A stretch of 64,000 nucleotides of DNA from Azorinus chamasolen (GCA_963576725.1 OY755244.1:37274109-37338108); one strand, 5' to 3'. Positions 40,668 through 51,795 are shown, counted from the first letter of the stretch. Program-made: numbers and translations. Notes: a model not told the origin generated them from the letters alone.

Positions 40668-41072
40668 TAGGTACATGTAGATTAAAACATTTTCAAGAAT
40701 AAGAGTTACATGTACTTCTTTATTTCTTTACCAAACCCTATTTTGTCACCACTCTTTAGAATCGTCTCTTCGAGACGAATCTGAAGAGTAATCACATGGG
40801 GTTTTGTGGAGAAATGATGAATATTAGTACAGTAAAACCTCGATTATTCGAATTTTCGGTATAGAAAAATTTAGACCCTTTTAGGCAGGTGGCTGCTTAA
40901 TGCATGGTGAAAGTCATGCAGAAAGCTCCTAGAGGAGCTTTCTGCATGACTTTCACCATGCATTAAGCTGCCACCTGTCTTAAAGATCGATAATAATACG
41001 TATTTTAGTGTTCGGATAATCGAAGTTTTACTGTATTTGAGTACGCACGTTTATCTGTTACTCTGATTTAAA
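40668..41072. mobile_element. I element split by G3
   Basis: AACATTTTCAAGAATAAGAG, hairpin to GGAGAAATGATGAATATTAG, then G3. It resumes TTTGAGTACGCACGTTTATC. Confidence 0.88.
40830..41033. mobile_element. G3 MITE nested in I
   Basis: 204 bp from CAGTAAAACCTCGATTATTC to GAAGTTTTACTG. TA at 40828-40829 and 41034-41035. Perfect hairpin, apex AGCTCCTAGAGGAGCT. Confidence 0.95.
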
Positions 41073-41109
41073 CTGTCGTAAAACATTATCTGTAACTGTG
41101 GATCATTTA

Positions 41110-41350
41110 AATTCTGAAAGTAGGAGGCATCAATGCGAATAGAGAAAATTGCAGACTCGGTGCTATCGAGTCTAATCATCAGCAGTTATTTAAAGTGTAA
41201 TACTACGCTAACACCCTAGCACTGGTTTAAGTGGTATTCTTTTTTGAAAACTAAAAACATTGAAATTCATGATCCCGAATGATCAGAAAATATAACAATA
41301 CTGTGAAGGAAGCACGGGACGACTTTTAACGGCTGCCAAACACGCACTTA
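41110..41350 (+). repeat. L-family dispersed repeat
   Basis: GAGAAAATTGCAGACTCGG, then CCCTAGCACTGGTTTAAGTG and a shared tail ending GCACTTAATCG, parallel to 15.0-15.2 kb. Confidence 0.6.
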
Positions 41351-41733
41351 ATCGTTTAAAGTCGCGGAGAACAACACATTGCTGATTCCGGCGAGTGACA
41401 TACAGTGCAAGCCCTGGTCGAGTGTTCCGCTTTCTCCGCCGCAGCTGATCTACACTGTTATAACACGCCTGAGTTCCCTTATTTCTGTGGCGCATCTTAC
41501 TAGGGCAAATGATGAATAAATATATAATTTTGTACATGTCAATTCAGGCAATCGATTATGTCTTAAACATTCAGGGAGCTGTATTCGTGTTTTGAATTTA
41601 AATGTTTATAAGTTTTCTTTGTGTGTTTGTTCAACAGGCATTCCGTAGGGAAAAACGATTGACTGGCACTATTATCCATTTGCGACACACAAGACAAATA
41701 TCTCAGGATAGTTTCACTTTACGTTCATCGTAC
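41351..41733. other. No recognised feature
   Basis: Somewhat less AT-rich. Open frames here overlap the L repeat and have no match. Confidence 0.35.
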
Positions 41734-41962
41734 TTAACCCTTCTCTTGCTGAATTTTAAAACACATTTCTCCTTCTTTACCCATGCCCTGTCGTATATTT
41801 ACATATATCTTCACTGTGTACAAGTATATCGCTGTGCAATCACTGCTGTGGAGTGCACTGGTTGCACAATCAACTTGTAAATAGTGCAGACCCTGATGAG
41901 ACATCTGGGTCTTCACTATTTACAGGTAGGTATATTGACGTGAATAGCAAGCGAAGGGTTAA
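41734..41962 (+). mobile_element. P6 MITE, apex deleted
   Basis: TTAA at both ends. The hairpin is collapsed to CCCTGATGAGACATCTGGG. Confidence 0.93.
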
Positions 41963-41968
41963 CCAACG

Positions 41969-42186
41969 TTTAACTTCTTACTTCATTAATTGCATACGCC
42001 TTTGTACGCCTATAGGAGCCGTCTGATCAGGGTCTGCTCTGTTTGCTTATGATAGAATATAGATATGATTCTACAGTTTTTCCAATACCCAAAAACACCG
42101 TTTCAAGTGTTAATACAACAATCAATCTTATGAATAGTCATAATGTCATTATTTCTTACATGAATATTCATGAAGTAAATGGTTAA
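41969..42186 (+). mobile_element. P1 MITE, half hairpin
   Basis: TTAA at both ends; the first hairpin arm is missing (TACGCCTATAGGAGCCGTCT). Confidence 0.88.
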
Positions 42187-42365
42187 CCGATTACTTAGTG
42201 AATATTCATGTAGGACTCCGCCTATTGTGAATATTAATTATTTAACTTTTGTATAAGAAATATAAAATGAGGAAATTTATTGCCATGGCAACCAGCATAG
42301 ACTTAGATATGCAACATATAAAGCAAAAAGTCAAGCTCCTGACCAGATGACTCATACAGGAACTG
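42183..42365 (-). mobile_element. P1 MITE, decayed, chained
   Basis: Shares the TTAA. Long arm recognisable, hairpin strongly diverged. Confidence 0.6.
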
Positions 42366-42479
42366 GGGTTTGTGAAGGGAACCCCACCCTTGCCGCGTAA
42401 GCTATGGGTCAGTTTCCTGTCAGATTTTCCCGCTCTTGAAATATAACTTAAAAGTCAATGCATGCCACGAGAACAATAT

Positions 42480-42640
42480 ATTTTTTGCATCATAAAACTT
42501 CGATGACAAAGGATGTTTTGCTTTGACAAAATCTGTAGAATCAGATCGATATTATGTCATAAGCAAACAGAGCAGGTTCCGATCAGGCGTCTGATCTGGG
42601 TCTACTCTGTTTGTAAAGGATTCATGTGAAGGAAAGAATA
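42480..42640 (-). mobile_element. P1 MITE, apex deleted
   Basis: AAGCAAACAGAGCAGGTTCC and GTCTGATCTGGGTCTACTC. Ends eroded. Confidence 0.75.
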
Positions 42641-42682
42641 AAAGATCCCCGGCCTTATTCACAATACATGTACATGGTCGTT

Positions 42683-42924
42683 TTAACCCATTACCTCATT
42701 GGCTATTTTTAGATACAACCTATTTGAATAAATCTACCGAAAAGGAGCATGAATTGGAAAAAAAGGAAAATTTTAGAATTTTGTAGTTTGAAACCATTGT
42801 GATAAATAGAGCATTTGCTCCTACATTTGCTCCTATAGGAGCAAATGCTCTATTTATCAAAATGGTTTCACAAAGAGACTTCTACAGAGTCGTCAAAAGT
42901 CGTCAATATGAGGGAATGGGTTAA
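42683..42924 (-). mobile_element. P3 MITE, duplicated apex
   Basis: 242 bp, TTAA at both ends. The apex half ATTTGCTCCTA is repeated, so the loop is lengthened on one side. Confidence 0.94.
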
Positions 42925-43340
42925 AGAGTTTCTATCGATGGAACAACATTGGTTACCAATTAACTGATGGGTTGTTTTGAACCGGTTTGCGACTCCTGTG
43001 GTCCTACGAGACCGGTAATTACATCGAGGAATACCATAATGGTAGACACTTATGGTAATTTGATAATAATGAGGACTAGCGGCGTTCCAAGCACTAATTG
43101 GTGCTAATTATATGACCTGAAATCGTCAATTCCGAGTAAGAGGCAACAATCACAGCAGAGATTTGGCATTAGATTGCATGTTGATTGCCCATACTGCCAA
43201 GTCTGAAGGCGAATTGGGTGATTTCCTTTGCAAATGATTTGAATCCAAACATACACATATAATACATACATATGTATATGTCTCTGATCCAAATGAGACG
43301 TGAGTTACTGCATACATTTTCCTGTAGGGCGTCAAAGGTA

Positions 43341-43768
43341 CAGTAAAACTCTTCTAATGCGATACACAGAATGGGTTCTAGTTCTTGATCTTAACCCTTC
43401 TCTTGCTGAATTTTAAAATACATTTCTCCTTCTTTACCCATGCCCTGTTGTATAATAACATATAATCTTCACTGTGTACAAGTATTTCTCTGTGCAATCA
43501 CTGCTGTGGAGTGCACTGGTTGCACAATCAACTTGTAAATAGTGTAGACCCTGATGAAACAGCTCCTGCAGGAGCTGTCTCATCTGGGTCTTCACTATTT
43601 ACAGGTAGGTATATTGACGTGAACAGCAAGCGAAGGATTAAAGGCATATGGTAGCATAATGCTCCACAGGAGCTTTCTGCATTACTTTCCTCCTGCATTA
43701 AGCACCCACCTGTTTTTAAAGACATCCATGTTCATTCATTAACGGATTGATTAAGGAAGTTTATACTG
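43341..43768. mobile_element. G2 MITE split by P6
   Basis: CAGTAAAACTCTTCTAATGC left arm to CTTGATC; resumes AGGCATATGGTAGCATAATG at 43642; right end AAGTTTATACTG then TA. Confidence 0.87.
43391..43641 (+). mobile_element. P6 MITE nested in G2
   Basis: 251 bp, TTAA at both ends. Apex AGCTCCTGCAGGAGCT. Confidence 0.94.
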
Positions 43769-43770
43769 TA

Positions 43771-43973
43771 CAGTAAAACCCCTCTAATGCGACCACCTAA
43801 AAGAGGTATAACTGGGTTGTAGAGGCAGGTGGTAGCTTAATGCAGGACAAAAGTAATGCAGAAAGCTCCTAGAGGAGCTTTCTGCATTACGTTTGTCCTG
43901 CATTAAGCAACCACCTGCTTATAACGACACCCATGATTATTCATTAAGTGGTCGCATTAGAGGGGTTCTACTG
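43771..43973. mobile_element. G2 MITE, full length, adjacent to previous G2
   Basis: 203 bp. It shares the single TA at 43769-43770 with the preceding G2. Perfect hairpin apex AGCTCCTAGAGGAGCT. Confidence 0.95.
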
Positions 43974-44022
43974 TATTATGTAATATCATCAGTATCATAC
44001 AAGTACACAGTCATATGTATTA

Positions 44023-44216
44023 CAATAAAATCAGTCTTAAGATGACTAATAATGGGTATGTAAGACAGGCGGTAGATTAATGCAGGTCAAAAGTAATGCA
44101 GAAAGCTCCTATAGGAGCTTTCTGCATTACTTTTGCCCTGCATTAAGCAACAACATGCTTAAATAAAGAATACTATGTTCACTAAACGAATGGCCGCTTA
44201 GGACTGGTTTCTACTG
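44023..44216. mobile_element. G2 MITE
   Basis: CAATAAAATCAGTCTTAAGA to GGTTTCTACTG; perfect stem with apex AGCTCCTATAGGAGCT. Confidence 0.88.
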
Positions 44217-44230
44217 TAAAACTTTTAAAC

Positions 44231-44413
44231 TTAATCCCGAAATCATGACATGTCTCGCAGTAGCAGACATAGATCAAGATTAGACATCGAGGCTGTGAAA
44301 TGATATAGATATGATTCTACAATTTCTTCTATGTGCCATTACAAAATTCAATCTAATTAATTATTCCTGATGTCATGATTTCTTACATGAATATGCATGG
44401 AGTAAACGGTTAA
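44231..44413 (+). mobile_element. P1 MITE, hairpin decayed
   Basis: TTAA at both ends. Long arm good. Confidence 0.82.
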
Positions 44414-44559
44414 CGTATTGTGTTACACATCGACAGTTTAGTGCAAAACTGCTCTCTAACTATATTATCCAGCATTGATAAGCAACTACAAATGTACAAA
44501 ATAAGTGTCTTCCTAAAATTGTCAGATGATTTGTCTTTCATTTCTGTCCAAAAATATAA

Positions 44560-44645
44560 CCAGAGTGCCAAACAGTTTGGATCCAGATGAGACGCCGAGT
44601 CACTCGGCGTCTCATCTGGATCCATACTGTTTGCGAAGCTCACCA
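44560..44645. mobile_element. P5 hairpin
   Basis: A 60+ bp near-perfect palindrome; both arms GGATCCAGATGAGACGCCG. Flanking arms decayed. Confidence 0.75.
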
Positions 44646-44712
44646 CTGTTTGGCCCAATACAGTGTAGTTACAGCAGCATTGCACTCATTCCTCAAAGCA
44701 AAGAGACGTTTA

Positions 44713-45015
44713 CAGTTGAACGTCCATATCTCGATCTCGGATAACTCGAACTTCAAAAAACATCGAACGAAAAGTTCGATCCTTCCAAAATTTACAATAG
44801 CGAATTGCTCTAACATGTATCGCTACAGATATCTAGAAACACATGTGACAGCTTAATACAGGTCTAAAGTAATGCTGAAAGCTCCCGTACTTTAGACCTG
44901 TATTAAGCTGTGGACATGAGAAATTATTCAGATTAGAAAACGGATAACTCGAACTTCATTTATCTCGAACAAATTTGTATAGTCCCTTGAAGTTCGAGAT
45001 ATCGAAGTTCAACTG
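44713..45015 (+). mobile_element. H MITE
   Basis: CAGTTGAACGTCCATATCTC to AAGTTCAACTG with TA flanks; the right apex half is deleted. Confidence 0.9.
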
Positions 45016-45234
45016 TATGAAAAGAGTCACTTCTAATACACAATCAGGTGGTCCAGCATGTTTTGATTTCGAAGCAATGTGACTCATCTGGGTCTTCACT
45101 GTTGACTAAGGTTGCCACGACTTAACAAAGGACATGTATATAATAATTATAGTTACAATAGATTTGCAATCAGCCTTCAAAACGAAGTGACGTCATTAGA
45201 AAAGTTAAAACCGGTTTATGATCAGAGAGTGTCA

Positions 45235-45292
45235 CTCATTTAATTCTGATGAGAATTGTCTCATCTGGATCCAGACTGTTAGCTAAAGGTGG
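45235..45292. mobile_element. P5 hairpin remnant
   Basis: ATTCTGATGAGAATTGTCTC and ATCTGGATCCAGACTGTTAG. Similar scraps at 45078-45110. Confidence 0.5.
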
Positions 45293-45458
45293 CTATGAAG
45301 TGTCATTAGTTTTGCACTAAGTTCTAGACAAACTCGTAAATAATAAAGCTTTTATAGTACAATGAAATCAATATAAGCATCATCATATATGCATCAGTAA
45401 TTTCAATGGTGTTTATCTGATGGTGAACAGTGGAGTCTCTCCATAGCCTATAGCCCAC

Positions 45459-45668
45459 CATAACCTTTCTCATGTTGTGAAAAAAATAATGTCCGCTCAA
45501 ATTTGGAATGGTGCAATTTCGACTACTTCCGATTGGATCAAGAGTTTTAGACACTCTTGACCAAGTGTTCAAACAGCTTGGATCCTGATGAGACGCCGAG
45601 TTACTCGGCGTCTCATCTAGATCCAAGCTGTTTGTAAATGACAAACAGGTCGCGGAGATCGAGGTAAT
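45459..45668 (-). mobile_element. P5 MITE, copy 1 of a local duplication
   Basis: TTTCTCATGTTGTGAAAAAA to GGTCGCGGAGATCGAGGTAA. Perfect hairpin with apex GCCGAGTTACTCGGC. Confidence 0.92.
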
Positions 45669-45802
45669 GATGGGTCTACTCTGTTTGCAGATGCGTCAAA
45701 ATGCGCTTCCAGAAGGGAAATGGTTAAACAGCCACCTCTTTAACCCATTACTCCATAAATACGCTTTTCTACGCCTTTGCAAACAGAGTAAACCCAGATC
45801 CA
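45668..45802. mobile_element. Two P1 short-arm fragments
   Basis: GGGTCTACTCTGTTTGCAGA to GGTTAA at 45725, then TTAA at 45739 and CGCTTTTCTACGCCTTTGC up to CAGATCC. Confidence 0.75.
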
Positions 45803-45819
45803 CAGCCTATCGCCCAGCA

Positions 45820-46033
45820 TTAATCCTTATCATGTTCTGGAAAAAATAATGTCCCCTCAGATTTGGAATGGTGCAGTGAAGACTACTTCCGATTCGAACA
45901 AGAGTTTTAGACACTTTTGACCGGGTGTCAAACAGCTTGAATCCTGATGAGACGCCGAGTTACTCGGCGTCTTATCTGGATCCAAGCTGTTTGAAAATAC
46001 CAGACAGGTCGCCTAAGGCGAGATAAGGGTTAA
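45820..46033 (-). mobile_element. P5 MITE, copy 2
   Basis: 214 bp, TTAA at both ends, offset 360 bp from copy 1. The flanking CAGCCTATCGCCCAGCA is also shared. Confidence 0.95.
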
Positions 46034-46276
46034 CCCGTTACTCCATAAATACTCTTTTCTACGCATTTGCAAACAGAGTAGACCCAGATCAGGCGGCTCC
46101 TATGGTCTTCTCTTTTTGCTTATGATACAACATAGATATGACTCTACAGTTTATGCCATGGCCAAACCTTAATCTTATTAATATTCATGATGTCATTATT
46201 TCTTACATGAATATTCATGGCGAAAAAGGGCCTAAATTCCACTTTTCTAATAGGCCGGTATATAGGGGATTTACTG
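46030..46276 (+). mobile_element. P1 MITE chained to P5, fused to a G right end
   Basis: P1 runs to ATTCATGGCGAAAAAGGG (46229); then CTAATAGGCCGGTATATAGG and ATTTACTG of a G element. Confidence 0.8.
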
Positions 46277-46299
46277 TAGATCAAATCTAAAGAAATTAA

Positions 46300-46415
46300 T
46301 GTCTGTTCTCTTTTCCAAGATGCCAAACAATTGAAATAGTAAGCTATTTGACGTCTTATTTGGAGTCAAACGGTTTGCAAAAGTCAGCACCAGGTTTTCC
46401 TAAGGCTGAACCTCG
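46300..46415. mobile_element. P5 remnant
   Basis: AATTAATGTCTGTTCTCTTTT and GGTTTGCAAAAGTCAGC. The hairpin is nearly gone. Confidence 0.45.
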
Positions 46416-46483
46416 TATCCTCTATTAATTATTAGTCACCATGTACGTATCCAATACTTACATACTTGTACATCTTGAATTTA

Positions 46484-46535
46484 TTAATCCATTACTTGAT
46501 GAATAGTCATGTAAGAAATAATGACATCATTCATG
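46484..46535 (-). mobile_element. P1 long-arm tip
   Basis: TTAA, CCATTACTTGATGAATAGTC, AAGAAATAATGACATCATTC. It breaks at the LINE tail. Confidence 0.75.
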
Positions 46536-46545
46536 TATACTATTC

Positions 46546-47126
<581 letters not shown>

Positions 47127-47164
47127 GTATCTTTGAACACAGGACGTTTTTACCGTGGCAAATA

Positions 47165-47250
47165 TTTCATGATCAGAGAGCCGACCCTCGGTCTCACTCG
47201 GATCCATGCTGTTTGCAAAATTAATGCGAGTCAGTTCGCGGAAAAGGGGC
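47165..47250. mobile_element. P5 fragment
   Basis: GGTCTCACTCGGATCCATGC and GCGAGTCAGTTCGCGGAAAA. Confidence 0.6.
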
Positions 47251-47255
47251 ATGGA

Positions 47256-47484
47256 TTAACGCTTTTAAAGCTTTTGCAAGCAGAGGAGATCCAGTTCAGA
47301 TGAATGCTTTAGGTTCCGTCTGATTAATGTCAACTTTGTTTGTTTATGAAATGAGGCAGATCTGATTCTGCAGTTTTTTGCTATGGCATACTATCTATGT
47401 GCTCATACCATTATAAAAACTCAGCTTATTAATATGCACGGTATAATTATTTCTAATATGAATATTCATGGAGTAAGGGTTTAA
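47256..47484 (+). mobile_element. P1 MITE
   Basis: TTAA at both ends, hairpin diverged, long arm good. Confidence 0.85.
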
Positions 47485-47490
47485 GAACGT

Positions 47491-47722
47491 TTAACCCCTT
47501 ACCTGTTATATATTCATGTAAGAAATAAAAACATCATGAATATTTATTAGCTGATTTTCAAGGGAATATTTTGCTTTGACGGAAACAGTGGAGTCAGATC
47601 TATATCATGTCAAAAGCAAACAGAGCAGACCCTGATCAGACGGCTCCTATAGGAGCCGTCTGATCTGGGTCTACTCTGTTTGCAAATGCATGAAAATGCG
47701 TTTATACGAAGGAAAGAGTTAA
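47491..47722 (-). mobile_element. P1 MITE, full hairpin
   Basis: TTAA at both ends. Hairpin apex GGCTCCTATAGGAGCC; arms CCCTGATC and CCCAGATC. Confidence 0.94.
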
Positions 47723-47850
47723 TCGAGTCGGTGATGCTACTGACCTTTTGGCATTCAGACTATTTTAGATATCATCTGTGTAACAAATGGCAATGTGACT
47801 GTTACTATAAAGTAAACAGACAAACATTAAGGTTTTGATGACACCTTGAA

Positions 47851-48050
47851 CCCTTAGCCAACCATAATAAAACAAGTTGTCAGCTCAAACTCCCTTTTTT
47901 ACTTTCTTTCTATTTTTTAAATGTATTTAGGAAGTGATTTCCTGAGTGACAAACAGTTTTGGATCCTGATGAGACGCCGAGTTACTCGGCGTCTCATCAG
48001 GATCCAAGCTGTTTGCAAACATGGCCAAGTTTGACTGACAGCATGGGTGT
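47851..48050 (-). mobile_element. P5 MITE
   Basis: Perfect hairpin, both arms GGATCCTGATGAGACGCCG. Outer arms diverged, right end GGGTGTTAA. Confidence 0.78.
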
Positions 48051-48254
48051 TAAATGATTTACTGCTATAGACGGGTTTATAGAATTGGATATTATTTTAT
48101 ATTCCTCAGTCGACGAAATGCCAACTGCAGCCCACACACTTAAAAGAACTAGTGTTTGATGAAACAGTGTTACTGACAGGCTCGTTATTTTGTTCTCGTC
48201 AGTGACTCAAGCAATATGTAAAATAATGCATGGACACAAAAAAACACAAACCCC

Positions 48255-49158
48255 TTCACAGTGGCCATTCAGACATGTCTAAACCTTGGTGTTTAAAATG
48301 GGTGGCTGCTTATTGCAGGAATACAGTAATACAGATATAGATTGCTGTTGTTGAAGACAGTAATATAGATATAGATTGTTGTTGTTGAAGACAGTAATAT
48401 AGACACAGATTGTTGTTGTTGAAGACAGTAATAAAGATATATATTGTTGTTGTTGAAGACAGTAATACAAATATAGAGTGTTGGTGTTGAAGACAGTAAT
48501 ATAGATATAGATTGTTGGTGTTGAAGACAGTAATATAGATATAGATTGTTGTTGTTGAAGACAGTAATACAAATATAGATTGTTGTTGTTGAAGACAGTA
48601 ATACAAATATAGATTGTTGTTGTTGAAGACAGTAATATAGATATAGATTGTTGGTGTTGAAGACAGTAATATAGATATAGATTGTTGTTGTTGAAGATAG
48701 TAATATAGATATAGATTGTTGGTGTTGAAGACAGTAATATAGATATAGATTGTTGGTGTTGAAGACAGTAATATAGATATAGATTGTTGTTGTTGAAGAC
48801 AGTAATATTGATATAGATTGTTGTTGAAGACAGTAATATAGATATAGATTGTTGTTGAAGACAGTACTATAGATTGTTGTTGAAGACAGTAATATAGATA
48901 TATATTGGTATTGCTGAATACAGTAATATAGATATAGATTGTTGTTGTTGAAGACAGTAATATAGATATATATTGGTGTTGCTGAATACAGTAATATAGA
49001 TATAGATTGTTGTTGTTGAAGACAGTAATATAGATATAGATTTGTGTTGTTGAAGACAGTAATATAGATATAGATTTGTGTTGTTGAAGACAGTAATATA
49101 GATATAGATTGTTGTTGTTGTTGTTGTATAGAAAGTTCTGCATTACTTTAATCCTGCA
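48255..49158. mobile_element. G-family element expanded by a minisatellite
   Basis: GGTGGCTGCTTATTGCAGGA at 48301 is the left stem; GAAAGTTCTGCATTACTTTA at 49131 is the right stem. The apex is replaced by the array. Confidence 0.75.
48326..49130. repeat. 34 bp minisatellite, about two dozen units
   Basis: Unit ACAGTAATATAGATATAGAT plus TGTTGTTGTTGAAG; variants with GGTGTT and shortened units. It opens long minus-strand frames that are not genes. Confidence 0.97.
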
Positions 49159-49615
49159 TTAACTCTTTACTTCATACATACGCTTTTTAGCCCATTACCT
49201 CATAGGCTATTTATAGATCCAACCTCTTTGAATAAATCTACCGAAAAGGAGCATTAACTAGAGAAAAGGACACAAATAGTTTGAAACCATTGTGATAATA
49301 GAGCATTTGCTCATATATGAGCAAATGCTCTATTTAACACAATGGTTTCAACAGGTGACTTTTGCAGAGGCGTCAAAAGGCGTCAATATGAGGGAATGGG
49401 TTAAGACCACTAGTCGCTGATCAAATGGCTCCTATAGGAGCCGTCTGATCAGGTTCTGCAATGTTTGCTGATGGATATATATATATACTGCTTCTACAAT
49501 GTTGCACCAGGGGCAAACCGTTTCTTTTTTTTCTTTATTCATATGCCATTGTGAATACTAGGCTTATCAATATTTATAATGTCAATATTTCTTACATGTA
49601 TCTATTCTGTAGCAC
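49159..49615 (+). mobile_element. P1 MITE split by P3
   Basis: TTAA, CTCTTTACTTCATACATACG; interrupted at 49188; resumes GACCACTAGTCGCTGATC at 49405; long arm to about 49615. It begins at the TTAA inside the G stem motif CCTGCATTAA. Confidence 0.82.
49188..49404 (-). mobile_element. P3 MITE nested in P1
   Basis: TTAG left, TTAA right. Hairpin apex GCTCATATATGAGC. Confidence 0.92.
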
Positions 49616-49973
49616 ACTAGGCGATGGACTAGTGGATCTATTTAGTCAAGAAGCGTTAAATATGATTTATTTGATATAATAGTCTTCATAAAATAAGTTC
49701 GATATTGTCACCTGTGCATATCTTCGTCTACCCTATTTTCCTAAGTTTGTCTGTACGACTCCGTAAGGTAATTAGATACCATTGTAATAAGACATAGAAA
49801 TCCAGAGTACACACTATACAACTATATAATATAACTATCATCAGTTTAAATTTCAAATACCCTTGAAAGACACATATGCGCCATTCACATTCCCCAGGGA
49901 TACACGCTCCTCAAACATTTAGCTGGTCTTACCAAAATTATAACTAATACATGATTTAATTTCAAACAATATT
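49616..49973. other. No recognised feature
   Basis: AT-rich unassigned sequence, no coding signal. Confidence 0.4.
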
Positions 49974-50041
49974 GGCCTCTGATCTGGGACTGCACTATTT
50001 GTCGTGGTGCATTTTTGCGACTTTCGCGGTGAAAGGGTTAA
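49974..50041 (-). mobile_element. P7 end fragment
   Basis: CTGATCTGGGACTGCACTAT to CGCGGTGAAAGGGTTAA. The hairpin partner is missing. Confidence 0.75.
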
Positions 50042-50360
50042 GGGACACTACTGTGCAAAATCTGAGAAAATTTCTCGTCTTGAAATGTCTATAGAATTAA
50101 ATGGTGTGTCGTCAAAGTAGCAGACGACAAATGAGATTGTTTGGGTTGCTAATAGAAACGCGTTGAGGGGACCACAATAAGCCATGTCCACGTAAATTAA
50201 GTTTCCTAAATCGTATTATCGAAATACGCGGATAAACAAATAACCAAAGTGAGAATAATGGGCAATCTAGAGTGACAGAATCCGAGGGCTCAGGCTCAGA
50301 AAAATACCTATATTGGACTACAATCTTAACTCGTTCGCTACCATGCAAGGACTCAGAGCT
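50042..50360. other. No recognised feature
   Basis: AGTAGCAGACGACAAATGAG at 50117 echoes the P4 right arm. The rest is unassigned. Confidence 0.35.
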
Positions 50361-50361
50361 A

Positions 50362-50556
50362 CTGATAAAGATGCTTAACACAATACTAAAATCGCCATTT
50401 CTCCACCAAACCCTGCACTGTGACCACTCTTTGGAATCGTCTCGAAGAGACGATTCTAAAGAGTGGTCACAGTACAGGGTTTGGTGGAGAAATAAAGGAG
50501 CTATTCTTGGAAAAGCTGAAATTTACATACATTGTATCTTTTCTTGACCTCTGCAA
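50362..50556. mobile_element. I-family element, complete
   Basis: TGATAAAGATGCTTAACACA to TCTTTTCTTGACCTCTGC. Inner hairpin about 105 bp with apex CGTCTCGAAGAGACG. Confidence 0.9.
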
Positions 50557-50574
50557 GTTAACCGGAAAGCGATT

Positions 50575-50775
50575 CACAGGGCTTGTTGCAATTTGCGAAT
50601 TTGTGATTACCTTTGCAAACAGTTTGGACCCAGATGAGATGCCGAGTAATATGGCGTCTCATCAGAATCCAAACTGTTTGACACCCTTCTTTTTCTATGT
50701 TTTGAGAAGAAATTGAAGGGAAATCTACCCTGACACTTGAAGCAGACGATAGCTATTTGGCGCTGGTTGAGTTCA
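50575..50775 (+). mobile_element. P4 MITE, divergent
   Basis: GATTACCTTTGCAAACAGTTT, hairpin with GACCCAGATGAGATGCCG, right arm AGCAGACGATAGCTATTTGG. Confidence 0.8.
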
Positions 50776-51035
50776 ACCGTAAGCAGTTTCTTTTGTTACG
50801 GGTGAATTTGTGATAACCATGCCGAGTAGCTCGGCCTCATCAAAATGAAAAGGTTTTATACAACAAATGCTGTTATGAATAGAAATGGAGAAAACTAAGT
50901 TAAGCACTGATTTAAGAGGCATAGCCTGCAGACGAGAACCCATCATCATGGTGAAACAGTCTACAGACGAGAGCTCGTCACCATGGTGAAACATCCTGGA
51001 GACGACAACTCATTATCGTGGTGAAACAAAGAACG
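50776..51035. repeat. Decayed P4-type sequence and a 37 bp-class tandem repeat
   Basis: GCCGAGTAGCTCGGC at 50821; then GACGAGA..CATCATGGTGAAAC repeated three times (about 50926-51030). Confidence 0.65.
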
Positions 51036-51080
51036 TTCTTCAATTAACCTTACCTGACAGAGATAGCGCAACATATATTG

Positions 51081-51500
51081 TGCCGTGCATTGTGGGAAAG
51101 TTTCTTTAGTTAGGCTCATACATTATAATTATAGTGTACAATGCGTGTGTGCATTGTGGAAAAGTTTCTTTGGTTAGCTCATGTATAATATATTGTACAA
51201 TATGTGTGTGCATTGTGGAAAAGTTTTTTTCTCCAGTTAGGCTCATATATTATATGTTGTACAATGTTTGTGTGCATTGTAGAAACGTTTCTTAAGTTAG
51301 GCTCATATATAATATATTGTACAATACATGTGTGCATTGTGGAAAAGTTTCTTCAGTTAGGCTCATACACGATATATTGTACAATACATTTATGCATTGT
51401 GGAAAACTTTCGTCAGTAAGACTCATATATGACGCACTGTACAATGCACGCGCGGTCGTCAGTAAGACATATCGTACAACGCATGTATACAACGTGGGAT
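51081..51500. repeat. Tandem array, about 60 bp unit, 7 copies
   Basis: GCATTGTGGAAAAGTTTCTT followed by TTAGGCTCATATAT and TATTGTACAAT; unit starts at 51087, 51151, 51210, 51273, 51333, 51393 and about 51451. Confidence 0.95.
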
Positions 51501-51572
51501 GCGTTCATCCGCAAGACTCATACATTTACCTACAGAAACCGCCATGTATATTTACATTTATTTTAAATTGTC

Positions 51573-51795
51573 CGTTTTACCTAATGAATATTCATGTAAA
51601 AAATACACTATGAATGATAATTAGCTGATTTTTTTATATAATGACATATTAACAAGAGAATGGTGGGCCATGACAGAAACTGAACAATCAGATCTATATT
51701 ATTTAATTAGCGGAGCAGATCATGATCACACGGCTACTACGGGGTCTGTCTGATCTGTGTCTACTCTGTCTGCAATATATCTAGTAAAGCGTTGA
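51573..51795 (-). mobile_element. P1 MITE, ends eroded
   Basis: Long arm with ATGAATATTCATGTAAAAA; hairpin altered (GGCTACTACGGGGTCTG). Confidence 0.78.

Noticed and set aside
48310..49143. 277-codon minus-strand open frame
   Set aside because: It is the translation of a 34 bp minisatellite (LYLYYCLQQQ repeats). Other frames of the same array are also open.
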